NCBI RefSeq assembly: GCF_011300455.1
Contig: NZ_CP049869.1
Coordinates: 2,445,501-2,509,500, forward strand
Source: Sphingomonas piscis
GTDB lineage: Bacteria; Pseudomonadota; Alphaproteobacteria; Sphingomonadales; Sphingomonadaceae
Direction: 5' to 3'
Length of the DNA stretch: 64,000 nucleotides
Shown here piece by piece: positions 1 through 8,137 of the stretch. Within the stretch, counting starts at the first letter, position 1. Each line of letters opens with the position of its first letter. A program made the translations under genes and the position numbers. The notes beneath the pieces were generated by a model. That model had not been told where the DNA came from. It did not search any database and saw only the letters and a program-made list of their open reading frames with translations.

Positions 1-1
1 C

Positions 2-76
2 GCGCGCAAAGGCAGCATTCAGGTGTTCGGCGTCCGTGTCCTCCAAACCACGGCGCCAACCGCAAAGCTTTCGTAA
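2..76 (+). CDS. C-terminal end of an upstream gene (partial)
   Basis: An open frame enters from the left edge and stops at the TAA at 74-76. It encodes about 24 residues with a beta-strand-like pattern (SIQVFGVRVLQ). A stop 17 bases before the next start, on the same strand, suggests the last gene of the same transcription unit. Too little is visible to name a family. It could be another secreted glycan-active protein, judging from its neighbours, but that is only inference. Confidence 0.35.
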   Translation, partial: ARKGSIQVFGVRVLQTTAPTAKLS

Positions 77-93
77 AGGAGTTCACTGGGGGT

Positions 94-819
94 ATGAGAA
101 AGATGTTCGCGGTGCCGGGCCTGCTGGCCGGCGCCATGCTGATGGCGGTTGCCGCTTCGGGAACCGCCATAGCGCAAGGCCCGCAAGCTCCGGCCGCAGC
201 GCCCATTCCGCCGCAGGGCCTTGCCCCGTATTTCGTGCGCGCCAACAGCGTACCGAAGGCGCCCGATGCCGATGGTTTCCTGCAGCGCTGGCGATTGCTC
301 GAGCCGATCGTCAAGCCGAACCGAAGCAACACGGGCTTCACCGGCACCTACGTCCGCCAGGCGTTCGCGCAGCAATATTTCCCGGGTCAGTTCACGCTCG
401 TTCCCCGCGACGGCCAGACGGTCCGCGCCGCAACGCCGCTCAAGTGGCACGCGCTCGACTCCACCGACTTCGACGTGAAATTGTTCAACTTCGCGCAGGG
501 GCTCGGCAAGCCGACCTACGGTGTGATCTTCTGGGCGGTGACGATCGTCGACGCGCCGCGCGAAATGCGGAACGTACGCCTGGCGGTTGGATCCAACTCC
601 GCATCCATGTGGTGGGTCAACGGCAAGGAAGCGGCCGGCCTGTTCGGCGACAGGCGCATGGAGATGGACGATGTCCTCTCGGCGCCGCTGACGCTGAAGA
701 AGGGCCGCAACATCATTCGCGGCGCCGTGATCAACGGTCCCGGCCTCAGCGACTTCTGCGTCCGCTTCGTCGACGCCGCCGGACAGCCTGTCCGCGACAT
801 CACCCTCGTCACCCGCTGA
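94..819 (+). CDS. secreted protein of unknown function, probable beta-sandwich
   Basis: 241 residues with a clear Sec signal peptide: a hydrophobic stretch at about residues 7-25 and cleavage near AIA-QG. The rest is soluble and rich in Trp and Tyr, with a central motif MWWVNGKEA followed by a strand-rich tail (KGRNIIRGAVING). This pattern resembles galactose-binding-like sandwich domains in which a nucleotide or sugar-like name is not deducible. It lies 15 bases before the GH43 gene on the same strand, so a role in extracytoplasmic arabinan or xylan breakdown is likely by context. I do not recognise a named family. Confidence 0.6.
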   Translation: MRKMFAVPGLLAGAMLMAVAASGTAIAQGPQAPAAAPIPPQGLAPYFVRANSVPKAPDADGFLQRWRLLEPIVKPNRSNTGFTGTYVRQAFAQQYFPGQFTLVPRDGQTVRAATPLKWHALDSTDFDVKLFNFAQGLGKPTYGVIFWAVTIVDAPREMRNVRLAVGSNSASMWWVNGKEAAGLFGDRRMEMDDVLSAPLTLKKGRNIIRGAVINGPGLSDFCVRFVDAAGQPVRDITLVTR

Positions 820-834
820 TCTGCTGGAGCACCC

Positions 835-2268
835 ATGAGGAATCTCCTTTTCACCGCCTTGCTGGCCGCGCTGCCGGCGACCGCTTCCGCCCAGCTCGCG
901 GGCGAGCCCTTCATCCACGATCCGTCGACCATCATAGAATCGAACGGGCGATATTACACCTGGGGCACCGGTCCCGGCTCGCTCGTCTCCGACGACGGCT
1001 GGACTTGGAAACAGGGTGCCAAGCGCCCGGGCGGCGGCCTTGCGCCGGACGTCATCCAGATCGGCGACCGTTATTACCTGGCTTATGCGGCGAGCGGCGG
1101 CGGTCTGAACGGCGGCCATGCCGGCAAGATCAACATCGCCTGGAGCAAGTCGCTCGACCCCAAGTCGCCCGATCATAAATGGCATGAGGTCGGCACAGTC
1201 GCCTCCAGCACTGGCTTAGAAAATAACGACGCCATCGACCCGGCCTTCCTGCTCGCGGACGGGCGTCTGTGGCTCAGTTACGGCACGTATTTCGGCACGA
1301 TCCGGATCGTCGAACTCGATCCGAAGACGGGCCAGCGCCTCGCCGGCAACCAGCCGGTCGACATCGCCATCGACATGGAAGCGACCGCGCTGCTTCACCG
1401 CAACGGCTGGTATTATCTGCTCGGCACCCACGGCACCTGCTGCGACGGGCCGAACTCCTCCTACAACATTCGCGTTGGCCGCTCGCGAAGCCCGACCGGG
1501 CCTTACGTCGACCATGTCGGCATTCCCCTGCTGAAGGGTGGTGGCAAGCTCGTGATCGCGGGGCGGGGCCGCCAATATGGGCCGGGTCATTTCGGCCTGA
1601 TCGACGTCGGCCAGGAAATCCAGAAGTTCTCGATGCACTATGAGTCCGACCTGGATCGCAGCGGCCGCAGTATCCTCTCAATCGCGCCCTTGCTTTGGCA
1701 GGACGACTGGCCGGTCGCAGGCGAGAACCTCCGCGCCGGCACCTACGAGATCCAGTCCGAACGAAGCGGCGGCGCGCTGCAGCTCACGACCGACTTCATC
1801 CGGATGCCGTTCGACGTTCGCCGCTCCTTCATGGGGCCGCCGGACGGAAAGGTCGCGCCGATCGCCAACCAGTCATTTGCGGAAGGCTCGGTGGGATGGC
1901 CGACGGGGACGATCGACGTCGACCTCGGCGATTACATGATCCGCGCGCACCAACAATGGGCGATCACCCCTGTGGTCGAGGCCGGCGGCGTGATGGGCAC
2001 GCCATATTACAAGATTGTCATTGCCGGGACGGATCGTGCGCTGACGGCGACCCGCGACGACACGGTCAAGGCGGCACCGGCCTACTCCGGGGCAGCGGAG
2101 CAGCTTTGGCGGATCGACCAGCTGATTGACGGCACCTACCGGATCAGCCCCAAGTCGTCGGAGAAAAGGCGAGTGCCGTTGGCCCTGTCAGCCATCGGTG
2201 CAAGCACGCCGGTGCTGCAGCCGTACAACGGCAGCACCAACTTCCGCTGGCGCTTCATGACGCCCTAG
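835..2268 (+). CDS. secreted GH43 arabinanase-like glycosidase with ricin-type lectin domain
   Basis: 477 residues. Signal peptide at residues 1-19 (cleavage ASA-QL). The five-bladed propeller of GH43 begins at once: the general base is D29 in FIHDPS, the pKa-modulating Asp lies in NDAIDPAF, and the general acid Glu is in DMEATAL. A TCCDGPNSSYN segment resembles endo-1,5-alpha-L-arabinanases. From about residue 330 the chain changes to a repeated QxW pattern (QQWAITP, EQLWRIDQ, FRWRFM), typical of a ricin B-like beta-trefoil that binds glycan. It is expected in the periplasm or outside the cell, acting on arabinan or arabinoxylan side chains. Exact substrate is not deducible. Confidence 0.88.
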   Translation: MRNLLFTALLAALPATASAQLAGEPFIHDPSTIIESNGRYYTWGTGPGSLVSDDGWTWKQGAKRPGGGLAPDVIQIGDRYYLAYAASGGGLNGGHAGKINIAWSKSLDPKSPDHKWHEVGTVASSTGLENNDAIDPAFLLADGRLWLSYGTYFGTIRIVELDPKTGQRLAGNQPVDIAIDMEATALLHRNGWYYLLGTHGTCCDGPNSSYNIRVGRSRSPTGPYVDHVGIPLLKGGGKLVIAGRGRQYGPGHFGLIDVGQEIQKFSMHYESDLDRSGRSILSIAPLLWQDDWPVAGENLRAGTYEIQSERSGGALQLTTDFIRMPFDVRRSFMGPPDGKVAPIANQSFAEGSVGWPTGTIDVDLGDYMIRAHQQWAITPVVEAGGVMGTPYYKIVIAGTDRALTATRDDTVKAAPAYSGAAEQLWRIDQLIDGTYRISPKSSEKRRVPLALSAIGASTPVLQPYNGSTNFRWRFMTP

Positions 2269-2312
2269 GCGTGTTGCTGGACAGCGGGCGCCCGCACTCG
2301 CAAGGGTGAGTA

Positions 2313-3467
2313 ATGCACCCGCTGTACCAGCAAATGCCGACCAGCATTTTCGAAAAGATGTCGCTGGCGGCCATGGAGCATGGCGCCGTCAATCTTGGCC
2401 AGGGCTTTCCCGATTTCGGCTGGCCGCAAGCGATCCTCGACGTTGCTGCCGAGGCGCTTCTGAGCCAGTCGAACCAATATGCGCCCTCGCGCGGCTTGCC
2501 CGTGCTGCGGCAAGCGGTCGCCGATCACTACAACCGGCACCACAGCCTTGTGCTGTTGCCGGAACAGGTCTGCATCACCGCGGGCGCCACCGAGGCGATT
2601 GCCGCCGCAATCTTCGCGACCATTGCACCTGGCGACGAGGTGATTCTATTTACGCCGGCCTATGATGCCTACGCGCCGCTGATCCGGCGCGCGGGCGGGG
2701 TGGTGCGCGAAGTCGCGCTTCAGTCGCCCGCCTGGCGGATCGACGGTGCTGTGCTCCGGGAAGCCATCACCGGCAAGACTCGCGCGATCGTCATAAACAA
2801 TCCTCACAATCCTACCGGCCGCCTGTTCGATCGTTCGGAGCTGGAGGCCGTCGCGGCGGTGGCAGTCGACCATGACCTTATCGTCATCAGCGATGAAGTG
2901 TGGGAGCATCTCTTGCTCGACGGCCAGCAGTTTACGGCAATGGCCTCGCTCCCGGCCATGGCTGACCGAACGATCAAGTGCGGATCGGCGGGCAAGATCT
3001 TCTCGCTGACGGGCTGGAAGGTCGGCTGGCTGGTGGCTTCCCCGGCGCTTGCGACGCTTGCGGCACGCGCGCACCAATTCCTGACCTTTTCCTCACCGCC
3101 CAATCTGCAGGAAGCGGTCGCCTTTGGTCTGAACGAGGGGGACGATTGGCTCGGTCCCATGCGCCAATCCTTCGCTGCCGCACGCGATCGAATGGCCGGC
3201 GCTCTTCGTGCCATCGGCTATTGTGTCCAGGACAGCGCCGCCACTTACTTCCACTGCGTCGATTTGGAGGCGTCGGGGATCCGGGCGGACGATCGCACCT
3301 TCGCCGATCGCGCGGTCGTTGAGGCGGGTATCGCAGTGGTGCCGCTGTCCGCCTTCGCAGAAATTGACCCTCCGCGCGGCTTCATTCGCCTGTGCTTCGC
3401 CAAACGGGATAGCACCATCGACGCGGGCGTCGCTGCTCTTGAGCGGGCGGCCCGGCTCTTCCGTTAG
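2313..3467 (+). CDS. class I/II PLP-dependent aminotransferase (methionine/kynurenine type)
   Basis: 384 residues, full length for fold-type I aminotransferases. Landmarks are NLGQGFPDF near the N-terminus, the substrate and PLP motif NNPHNPTG (about 163-170), the Asp of VISDEVWEH that contacts the pyridine nitrogen, and the Schiff-base Lys in SAGKIFSLTGWKVGW (about 229). The FSLTGWKVGW form and the GQGFPDF start resemble the YbdL/KAT group, which transaminates methionine, glutamine or kynurenine. The ATG at 2313 follows a GGGTGAGTA ribosome site. The gene converges on the EAL gene, and their stop codons overlap by 4 bases. Confidence 0.87.
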   Translation: MHPLYQQMPTSIFEKMSLAAMEHGAVNLGQGFPDFGWPQAILDVAAEALLSQSNQYAPSRGLPVLRQAVADHYNRHHSLVLLPEQVCITAGATEAIAAAIFATIAPGDEVILFTPAYDAYAPLIRRAGGVVREVALQSPAWRIDGAVLREAITGKTRAIVINNPHNPTGRLFDRSELEAVAAVAVDHDLIVISDEVWEHLLLDGQQFTAMASLPAMADRTIKCGSAGKIFSLTGWKVGWLVASPALATLAARAHQFLTFSSPPNLQEAVAFGLNEGDDWLGPMRQSFAAARDRMAGALRAIGYCVQDSAATYFHCVDLEASGIRADDRTFADRAVVEAGIAVVPLSAFAEIDPPRGFIRLCFAKRDSTIDAGVAALERAARLFR

Positions 3468-4276
3468 ACGGCCGCAACCTCCGCTTTTCCGACCAGTCCT
3501 TTCCAATGCTCCGCGAAATCTTGGTGCCACCCCGCTAGTGCGTCCGGCGGGAGGGCCGGCGAGATCAAATAGCCTTGCGCCATGTCGCAGCCGAGATCGC
3601 GAAGGGTGCGCAGCTGGGCTTCATTCTCGACGCCCTCGGCGGTCGCCGTCAGGCCCAGTCCGTGGGCGAGGTCGATCATCGCCCGAACTATCAACTGGCA
3701 GTCGGCGGAGGTTTCGAGGTCGGCCACGAACGCACGATCGATTTTCACGGTGCTGAACGGCAGGTGCCGAAGCTGCAGCAAGGAGGAATAGCCGGTTCCG
3801 AAGTCGTCGAGGGCCAGTCCGATGCCCTTGATCCGAAATCGAGTCAGCGTGTCCATCAGTTGGATCAGCGGCTGGGTCGCACCTTCGGTCAACTCGACCA
3901 CCAGGCAATCGGTGGGCATGTCCCACTGGCGGCACATCTCTTCGACGCGGTCCGGGAAATCGAGTTGTTCCAGGCTGAGCGCAGAGATGTTGAACGCGAC
4001 GCTGAGGTCCAGCCCCTGACCATGCCAGTGCGACCATTGGCGAAGCACTTCCGCAAGGCCCCACTCGGTCAGGCGTCCGATCAGGCCATGCTCTTCGGCC
4101 AGCAGGACGAACGCAGCCGGCGGAACGGCGCCGATGTCGGGGTGATCCCACCGGACCAACGCCTCGACGCGTTTCAATGCGCCATCGGCGAGAGCGACCT
4201 GCGGCTGGTAGACCATGTAAAGCTCGCCGCCATCCAGCGCGTGTTGAAACGCGCTCAGCAGTGCGCCTTCGCTCAC
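3464..4276 (-). CDS. stand-alone EAL domain cyclic-di-GMP phosphodiesterase
   Basis: 270 residues, almost entirely an EAL domain. Catalytic signatures are present: YQPQV, EALVRW, FNISALSLE, ELTEG, LDDFGTGYSS, KIDRAF, TAEGVE and AQGYL. The metal and catalytic residues of active phosphodiesterases therefore look complete. No sensor or membrane segment is attached. Its start overlaps the stop of the preceding receiver gene by ATGA, so the two are translationally coupled. The REC protein probably controls this enzyme, as in PvrR/RocR-type systems where both domains are in one chain. A PilZ protein lies divergently next door. Confidence 0.92.
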   Translation of the reverse strand: MSEGALLSAFQHALDGGELYMVYQPQVALADGALKRVEALVRWDHPDIGAVPPAAFVLLAEEHGLIGRLTEWGLAEVLRQWSHWHGQGLDLSVAFNISALSLEQLDFPDRVEEMCRQWDMPTDCLVVELTEGATQPLIQLMDTLTRFRIKGIGLALDDFGTGYSSLLQLRHLPFSTVKIDRAFVADLETSADCQLIVRAMIDLAHGLGLTATAEGVENEAQLRTLRDLGCDMAQGYLISPALPPDALAGWHQDFAEHWKGLVGKAEVAAV

Positions 4277-4671
4277 GGGGTGAGTGTGCCTTTCAGGGCC
4301 GTCAGGACGGTTTCCACCTCTTCCAAACGCGTCGGCTTGGCGAGCGGCCCGGCCATCCGCAGCCCAAGCGCTTCGCCGAGGCGAAACGCGGACTCAAGCA
4401 CCCGGCGGTCGAAACCGCTGACGATCAGCACCGGCGCCTTGTATCCTTGGTCGGCCAGGAACCGAAGCAGTTCCACCCCGTCCATCCCCGGCATGCCAAG
4501 GTCCAGCGCCACCATATCGGGTCGCTCAGCAAGGAACCGCTCACGAAACTGCCGGTCATTCGAGGTCAGGATCGGGTCGAACCCACATTCTTCCGCGGCG
4601 CTTCCCAAAAATTCCGCAAGCACTGGCTCATCGTCAACCAGCAGCAGGCGCGGACGCACCGTCACTTCCAA
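4273..4671 (-). CDS. single-domain response regulator (REC)
   Basis: 132 residues forming one receiver domain. The acidic pocket is at LLVDDEP, the phospho-acceptor Asp in MVALDLGMPGMDG, the Ser/Thr position in LIVSGFD, and the Lys in PLAKPTR. There is no output domain. Its stop overlaps the EAL gene start, so the output is probably the EAL enzyme produced from the same message. The nearby TTTTAACC sequence at about 4719 resembles a CtrA half-site, but that is weak. No histidine kinase is seen close by. Confidence 0.9.
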   Translation of the reverse strand: MEVTVRPRLLLVDDEPVLAEFLGSAAEECGFDPILTSNDRQFRERFLAERPDMVALDLGMPGMDGVELLRFLADQGYKAPVLIVSGFDRRVLESAFRLGEALGLRMAGPLAKPTRLEEVETVLTALKGTLTP

Positions 4672-4782
4672 CCCTCCACTCCGTGCCCTTTGATGTCGTT
4701 CAGCCGACCGAAACGCTCTTTTAACCTCCGCCGCAATAGGTTTCTCAATCTGGTACGTTTTTCTTGGCTGCGGAGAAGAGCC

Positions 4783-5484
4783 ATGTTTGCCTCGTTGATC
4801 CGACGGAAGCCTGTGGCGGACCCCGCGCAGATGGAGAACGCACTGGAATCGACCACTTTTTCACTGACCACGGCGGTGCCGCGGCCGCCCGAGCGTCGCG
4901 CGGACGAGCGACTGACCCCGCTGCTCCGCATCGCCAAGATCAAGAGCAATGCCGGCGAGCAGTTGATGCGCATCCGAAACGTTTCCGCCGGCGGCCTGAT
5001 GGCGGAGTGCAGCCACCTGCTCGAGGTCGGGGAGGCTGTGAAGGTCGAATTCTCCTCACAGCTCATCCCGTCGTCGATCGTCTGGATCCGTGACGGGCTG
5101 ATCGGCGTCAAGTTCGACCAGAACCTCGATCTCGGCGAGCTTCTCGCCGGCCGAAAGCCGCGGCACGGCTTCCGCACTCGTCCGCCGCGCCTGGAGGTGA
5201 ACTGCAAGGCGTCCGTGCAGGTGGGGAAGATGTACTACACCGTCGACGTGCAGGATATTTCGCTCGCGGGTCTGAAGGTCGAGCCGATCGACGAACGCTG
5301 CCTCGACCAGAAGGTCGTGGTCGTGGTGGAGAGTCTTCGGCCAATCAGGGGCGAGGTCCGCTGGTATTCCAACCGGACAGCCGGCATTCTTTTTGACAAG
5401 CCGCTGGCGTTCGAGGAGCTGGCCGAGTGGGTCGGCAAACGGCTCGAGCTTGCGAGCCTCAAGGCCGCCTACAAGAGAGGCTGA
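4783..5484 (+). CDS. tandem PilZ-domain protein (cyclic-di-GMP receptor candidate)
   Basis: 233 residues from the ATG at 4783; the reading frame is open further upstream but that part lies over the minus-strand REC/EAL genes and is a shadow. Two PilZ modules are visible. The first begins RRADERLTP with IRNVSAGGL, then [13 protein letters not shown]. The second begins RTRPPRLEV with [11 protein letters not shown], then [15 protein letters not shown]. The second keeps the D/NxSxxG motif best. No membrane segment. It is divergent from the REC-EAL pair, 111 bases apart, and is a plausible reader of the cyclic-di-GMP pool that the EAL enzyme lowers. A close relative lies at 44674-45294. Confidence 0.85.
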   Translation: MFASLIRRKPVADPAQMENALESTTFSLTTAVPRPPERRADERLTPLLRIAKIKSNAGEQLMRIRNVSAGGLMAECSHLLEVGEAVKVEFSSQLIPSSIVWIRDGLIGVKFDQNLDLGELLAGRKPRHGFRTRPPRLEVNCKASVQVGKMYYTVDVQDISLAGLKVEPIDERCLDQKVVVVVESLRPIRGEVRWYSNRTAGILFDKPLAFEELAEWVGKRLELASLKAAYKRG

Positions 5485-5548
5485 GGCCACCGAACCGCTG
5501 GTTTTCTGCAGCCCCGCACCTATCTCTTCGGGCGAAGGAGATAAGGTG

Positions 5549-6097
5549 ATGGCGCAAGAAGTGGCGGTGTTTGCGGGCGGGTGCTTCTGGTGCACCGAGG
5601 CGGTGTTCAAGGACATAACCGGCGTGAGCTCGGTTGAAAGTGGCTATACCGGCGGCCAGACGATCAATCCCACCTACAAGCAGGTCTGCGGCGGCGACAC
5701 CGGCCATGCCGAGGCGATCCGCATTTCCTTTAACCCGGATGTCGTCAGCTACGACGACCTGCTCGACATCTTTTTCGCCACTCACGACCCGACGCAGCTG
5801 AACCGGCAGGGCAACGATATCGGGACCCAATATCGATCGGCCATCTTCCCGCTGTCGCCTGAGCAGGAGGAGAAGGCGCGGGCCGGCGTTGCGCGTGCCA
5901 ACCAGGATCATGGCGGCCGGATCGTGACGACGATCGAGCCTAAGGCCGACTGGTACCCAGCCGAGGATTACCATCAGGACTATTGGGAAGGTGAGGGGCA
6001 GCGAAACCCCTATTGCCTCGCCGTAATTCCGCCCAAGCTCCAGAAGCTGCGCAAGAGCTTCCAGGACCGATTGAAGAGTGCGCCCGCCTCTGCCTAG
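5549..6097 (+). CDS. msrA: peptide-methionine (S)-S-oxide reductase MsrA
   Basis: 182 residues, normal for MsrA. The catalytic Cys12 lies in GGCFWC close to the N-terminus, followed by GYTGG, TGHAEA and EDYHQDY, the core signatures of the family. It reduces methionine-S-sulfoxide in proteins, recycling through thioredoxin. The ATG at 5549 is chosen because GAAGGAGATAAG precedes it and because it places GCFWC at the normal position. The stop overlaps that of the convergent sua5 gene within a CTAG palindrome. Confidence 0.95.
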   Translation: MAQEVAVFAGGCFWCTEAVFKDITGVSSVESGYTGGQTINPTYKQVCGGDTGHAEAIRISFNPDVVSYDDLLDIFFATHDPTQLNRQGNDIGTQYRSAIFPLSPEQEEKARAGVARANQDHGGRIVTTIEPKADWYPAEDYHQDYWEGEGQRNPYCLAVIPPKLQKLRKSFQDRLKSAPASA

Positions 6098-7002
6098 CGC
6101 GGCGCCGCGGCCTTTCGCAGCCTGTCATTGATCGCGGCACCGAGCCCCTCCTCGGGGATCGGTGCCACGGCAATGAGCGGTTGCGCAGCTGAGTCGGCCT
6201 CATGAAGTGCGTCGAACAGACGCGACGCAGCCTCAACCACGTCCGCGTCCGCGCTGAGGTTGAAGTCGCCGCCGACATCGCCGAAGCCGATCAGATATTC
6301 GTCGTCGCCAGGCCGCTCGGCATTCAGTCGCACCGGCTTGGATGGAGCGTAATGGCTGGCCAACTGGCCCGGGGCCTCGATCGACCCGACGGCCTCAAGC
6401 TCCAGGCCCAGGTCGATCGGTCCGGGTCTAAGCAGGCGCAACCGATCGCCGTCTACGGCAACAATGGTGGACTCGATGCCGCGTGCGCACGGACCCGCGT
6501 CGACGATCAGCGGAATACGTCCGCCGAGGCTCTTCAGGACATGGGCGGCGCGGGTAGGGCTGATCGACCCGCTGGCATTGGCCGAAGGGGCGGCGAGCGG
6601 CTTGCCCGTTGCCCTCAACAGCGCCTGCATCGCCGGGTGGGAGGGGATCCTCACCGCCACCGTCGGGAGCCCTGCCGTCACCAGGCTGCTCAGTCCACCG
6701 GTCGGTCGGAGAGGTAAGACCATCGTCAATGGCCCCGGCCAGTGGCGGGCGGCCAATTGTTCTGCCTCGCTGCTCAACGACGCGAATTCCGCGGCTGCCG
6801 CGACATCCGGAACATGGACGATCAACGGATTGAAGCTTGGCCGCCCCTTGGCGGCATAGATGCGTGCAACGGCCTCGCCATCGGTGGCGTCGGCAGCGAG
6901 GCCGTAGACGGTCTCGGTCGGCATGGCGACGGGCTGCCCAGCCGCAATCAGCCGTGCCGCTTCGCCAATGGCTTCGTCGCTGAAGGGTAGAACGCGTGTC
7001 AC
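6094..7002 (-). CDS. L-threonylcarbamoyladenylate synthase, Sua5 type
   Basis: 302 residues with the YrdC domain at about 10-190 and the extra C-terminal Sua5 domain. Signatures are [24 protein letters not shown] (KxR nucleotide site), PLTMVLP and [12 protein letters not shown]. It makes threonylcarbamoyl-AMP from threonine, bicarbonate and ATP, the first step of the universal t6A37 tRNA modification. Length over 300 with the C-terminal extension distinguishes Sua5 from the shorter TsaC. Convergent with msrA, with overlapping stops. Confidence 0.95.
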   Translation of the reverse strand: MTRVLPFSDEAIGEAARLIAAGQPVAMPTETVYGLAADATDGEAVARIYAAKGRPSFNPLIVHVPDVAAAAEFASLSSEAEQLAARHWPGPLTMVLPLRPTGGLSSLVTAGLPTVAVRIPSHPAMQALLRATGKPLAAPSANASGSISPTRAAHVLKSLGGRIPLIVDAGPCARGIESTIVAVDGDRLRLLRPGPIDLGLELEAVGSIEAPGQLASHYAPSKPVRLNAERPGDDEYLIGFGDVGGDFNLSADADVVEAASRLFDALHEADSAAQPLIAVAPIPEEGLGAAINDRLRKAAAPR

Positions 7003-7038
7003 CGGAACCGGCTAACTCCGGTGCCGCCCGACCGCAAC

Positions 7039-7395
7039 TCAGGCGGGGCTTTTCTCGAACAAGGCGGTAGGGTCGATCCCGAGCCGCTCCATGCGCGCCC
7101 GGATTTCCGGCCATTCCTCCTGAAGAAAGCGCTTGCGTTCCCCATCGCGGAGCCGGGCTCGCGCACCGACGGCAACGAACATGCCGACACCTCGCTTGAC
7201 GACGATCAGTCCCTCATCCTGGAAACCCTGGTAGGCCTTGGCCACGGTGAGCGGGTTGGCCGACTGCTCGGCAGCGAAGGCTCGAACGGAGGGCAGGGGC
7301 TCGCCATCTCGGTAAAGACCGGAAAGGATCGCGTCGGCGATCGTCTCCCTCAAGCGGACATAAACAGGCTTCTCGTGCTGAGTACGAAGCGTCAT
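7039..7395 (-). CDS. GntR-family regulator, YtrA subfamily
   Basis: 118 residues. An N-terminal winged helix (VYVRLRETIADAIL, GEPLPSVRAFAAEQSANPLTVAKAYQGFQDEGLI) is followed by only about 45 helical residues, the short effector-less tail that defines the YtrA group. These regulators often repress their own operon or an adjacent transporter. Here the upstream neighbour on the same strand is a nitroreductase and no ABC transporter is adjacent. A good promoter-like pair lies immediately before the ATG. Confidence 0.85.
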   Translation of the reverse strand: MTLRTQHEKPVYVRLRETIADAILSGLYRDGEPLPSVRAFAAEQSANPLTVAKAYQGFQDEGLIVVKRGVGMFVAVGARARLRDGERKRFLQEEWPEIRARMERLGIDPTALFEKSPA

Positions 7396-7401
7396 GCTGT
7401 C

Positions 7402-7446
7402 ATAATACAGCGGCGCACAGAAAGTTCAATGATTAAACATGTTATA
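7402..7446 (-). promoter_or_regulatory. promoter-like pair and palindrome before the GntR gene
   Basis: On the minus strand TTGAAC (7424-7429) and TATTAT (7402-7407) are separated by 16 bases, a good sigma70-like pair. The -10 ends only 7 bases before the GntR ATG (7395), so transcription would start at or next to the start codon. Just upstream, spanning the nitroreductase stop, is TAAACATGTTATA (7434-7446), an imperfect palindrome around AACATGTT and a candidate operator for autoregulation. Sequence only; no alignment was possible. Confidence 0.4.
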
Positions 7447-8029
7447 GTTGCGGTGGTGTCCAGGGCCGCCAGACGGTGGTCAACGGTGCCCGGGGCCGTT
7501 CCTCCAGCTCTCGCGCCGGGTGGCCGATGAAGATGAAGCCGGCGATCCGTTCCCCGGGGCCGCAAAAGGCTTGCCGCACCCGTTCCGAATAGGACTGCCA
7601 TCCGGTGATCCAGCCGGCGACGAAGCCCAAGGCGTGGGCCGCGGTCAGCAGGTTCATGGCGGCCGCACCGCAGGACAATTCCTGCTCCCACACCGGAATC
7701 TTGTGCCCCTGTACGGGTGCGGAGACGAGGACCACCAGCGAACCGCCGAAGCGTGCATATTGGTCCGCGGCCTCGTGGTGCGCGGGCGTGGCGCACGGGT
7801 CTTCCTCGGACAATGCCTGCCGGAACAGCAGGGCAAGCGCGTCGCGTTGATCGTCGGCAACGGTGACGAAGCGCCACGGGAAGAGCTTGCCGTGGTCCGG
7901 GACGCGGGCTGCGGCGGTCAGGATTTGCGCCATCTCCTCTTCGTCGGGGCCCGGCCCCACCATTTCGCGCGGCTTTCCCGAGCGGCGGGTCTGGAGCAGG
8001 GTGAGGATCGATGAACGGTCGTTGAGCAT
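7442..8029 (-). CDS. nitroreductase family protein (YdjA-like)
   Basis: 195 residues with the FMN-binding nitroreductase fold: TRRSGKPREM near the N-terminus (phosphate-binding Arg/Ser), VPDHGKLFPWRF, and the C-terminal FIFIGHPAREL. The compact length and PDHGKLFPWRF motif match the YdjA/RutE-like single-domain group. It likely reduces nitro or quinone-type compounds with NAD(P)H and FMN in the cytoplasm. The physiological substrate is unknown. It stands upstream of the GntR gene on the same strand. Confidence 0.88.
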   Translation of the reverse strand: MLNDRSSILTLLQTRRSGKPREMVGPGPDEEEMAQILTAAARVPDHGKLFPWRFVTVADDQRDALALLFRQALSEEDPCATPAHHEAADQYARFGGSLVVLVSAPVQGHKIPVWEQELSCGAAAMNLLTAAHALGFVAGWITGWQSYSERVRQAFCGPGERIAGFIFIGHPARELEERPRAPLTTVWRPWTPPQL

Positions 8030-8137
8030 CGACCGGCGCCATAGCGGCGCGTCACCTCGGCAACAATCGGCTTCCTTTGCAGCGTCAATGCGTTACGCTC
8101 GTCGACATAGATACGGCGCCGGTCCGACCGGCAGTCA

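Noticed and set aside
19..1185. Long open frame on the minus strand opposite the first two genes
   Set aside because: Arg/Gly-rich, repetitive composition typical of antisense frames in GC-rich DNA; the plus strand carries clear signal peptides and a GH43 domain.
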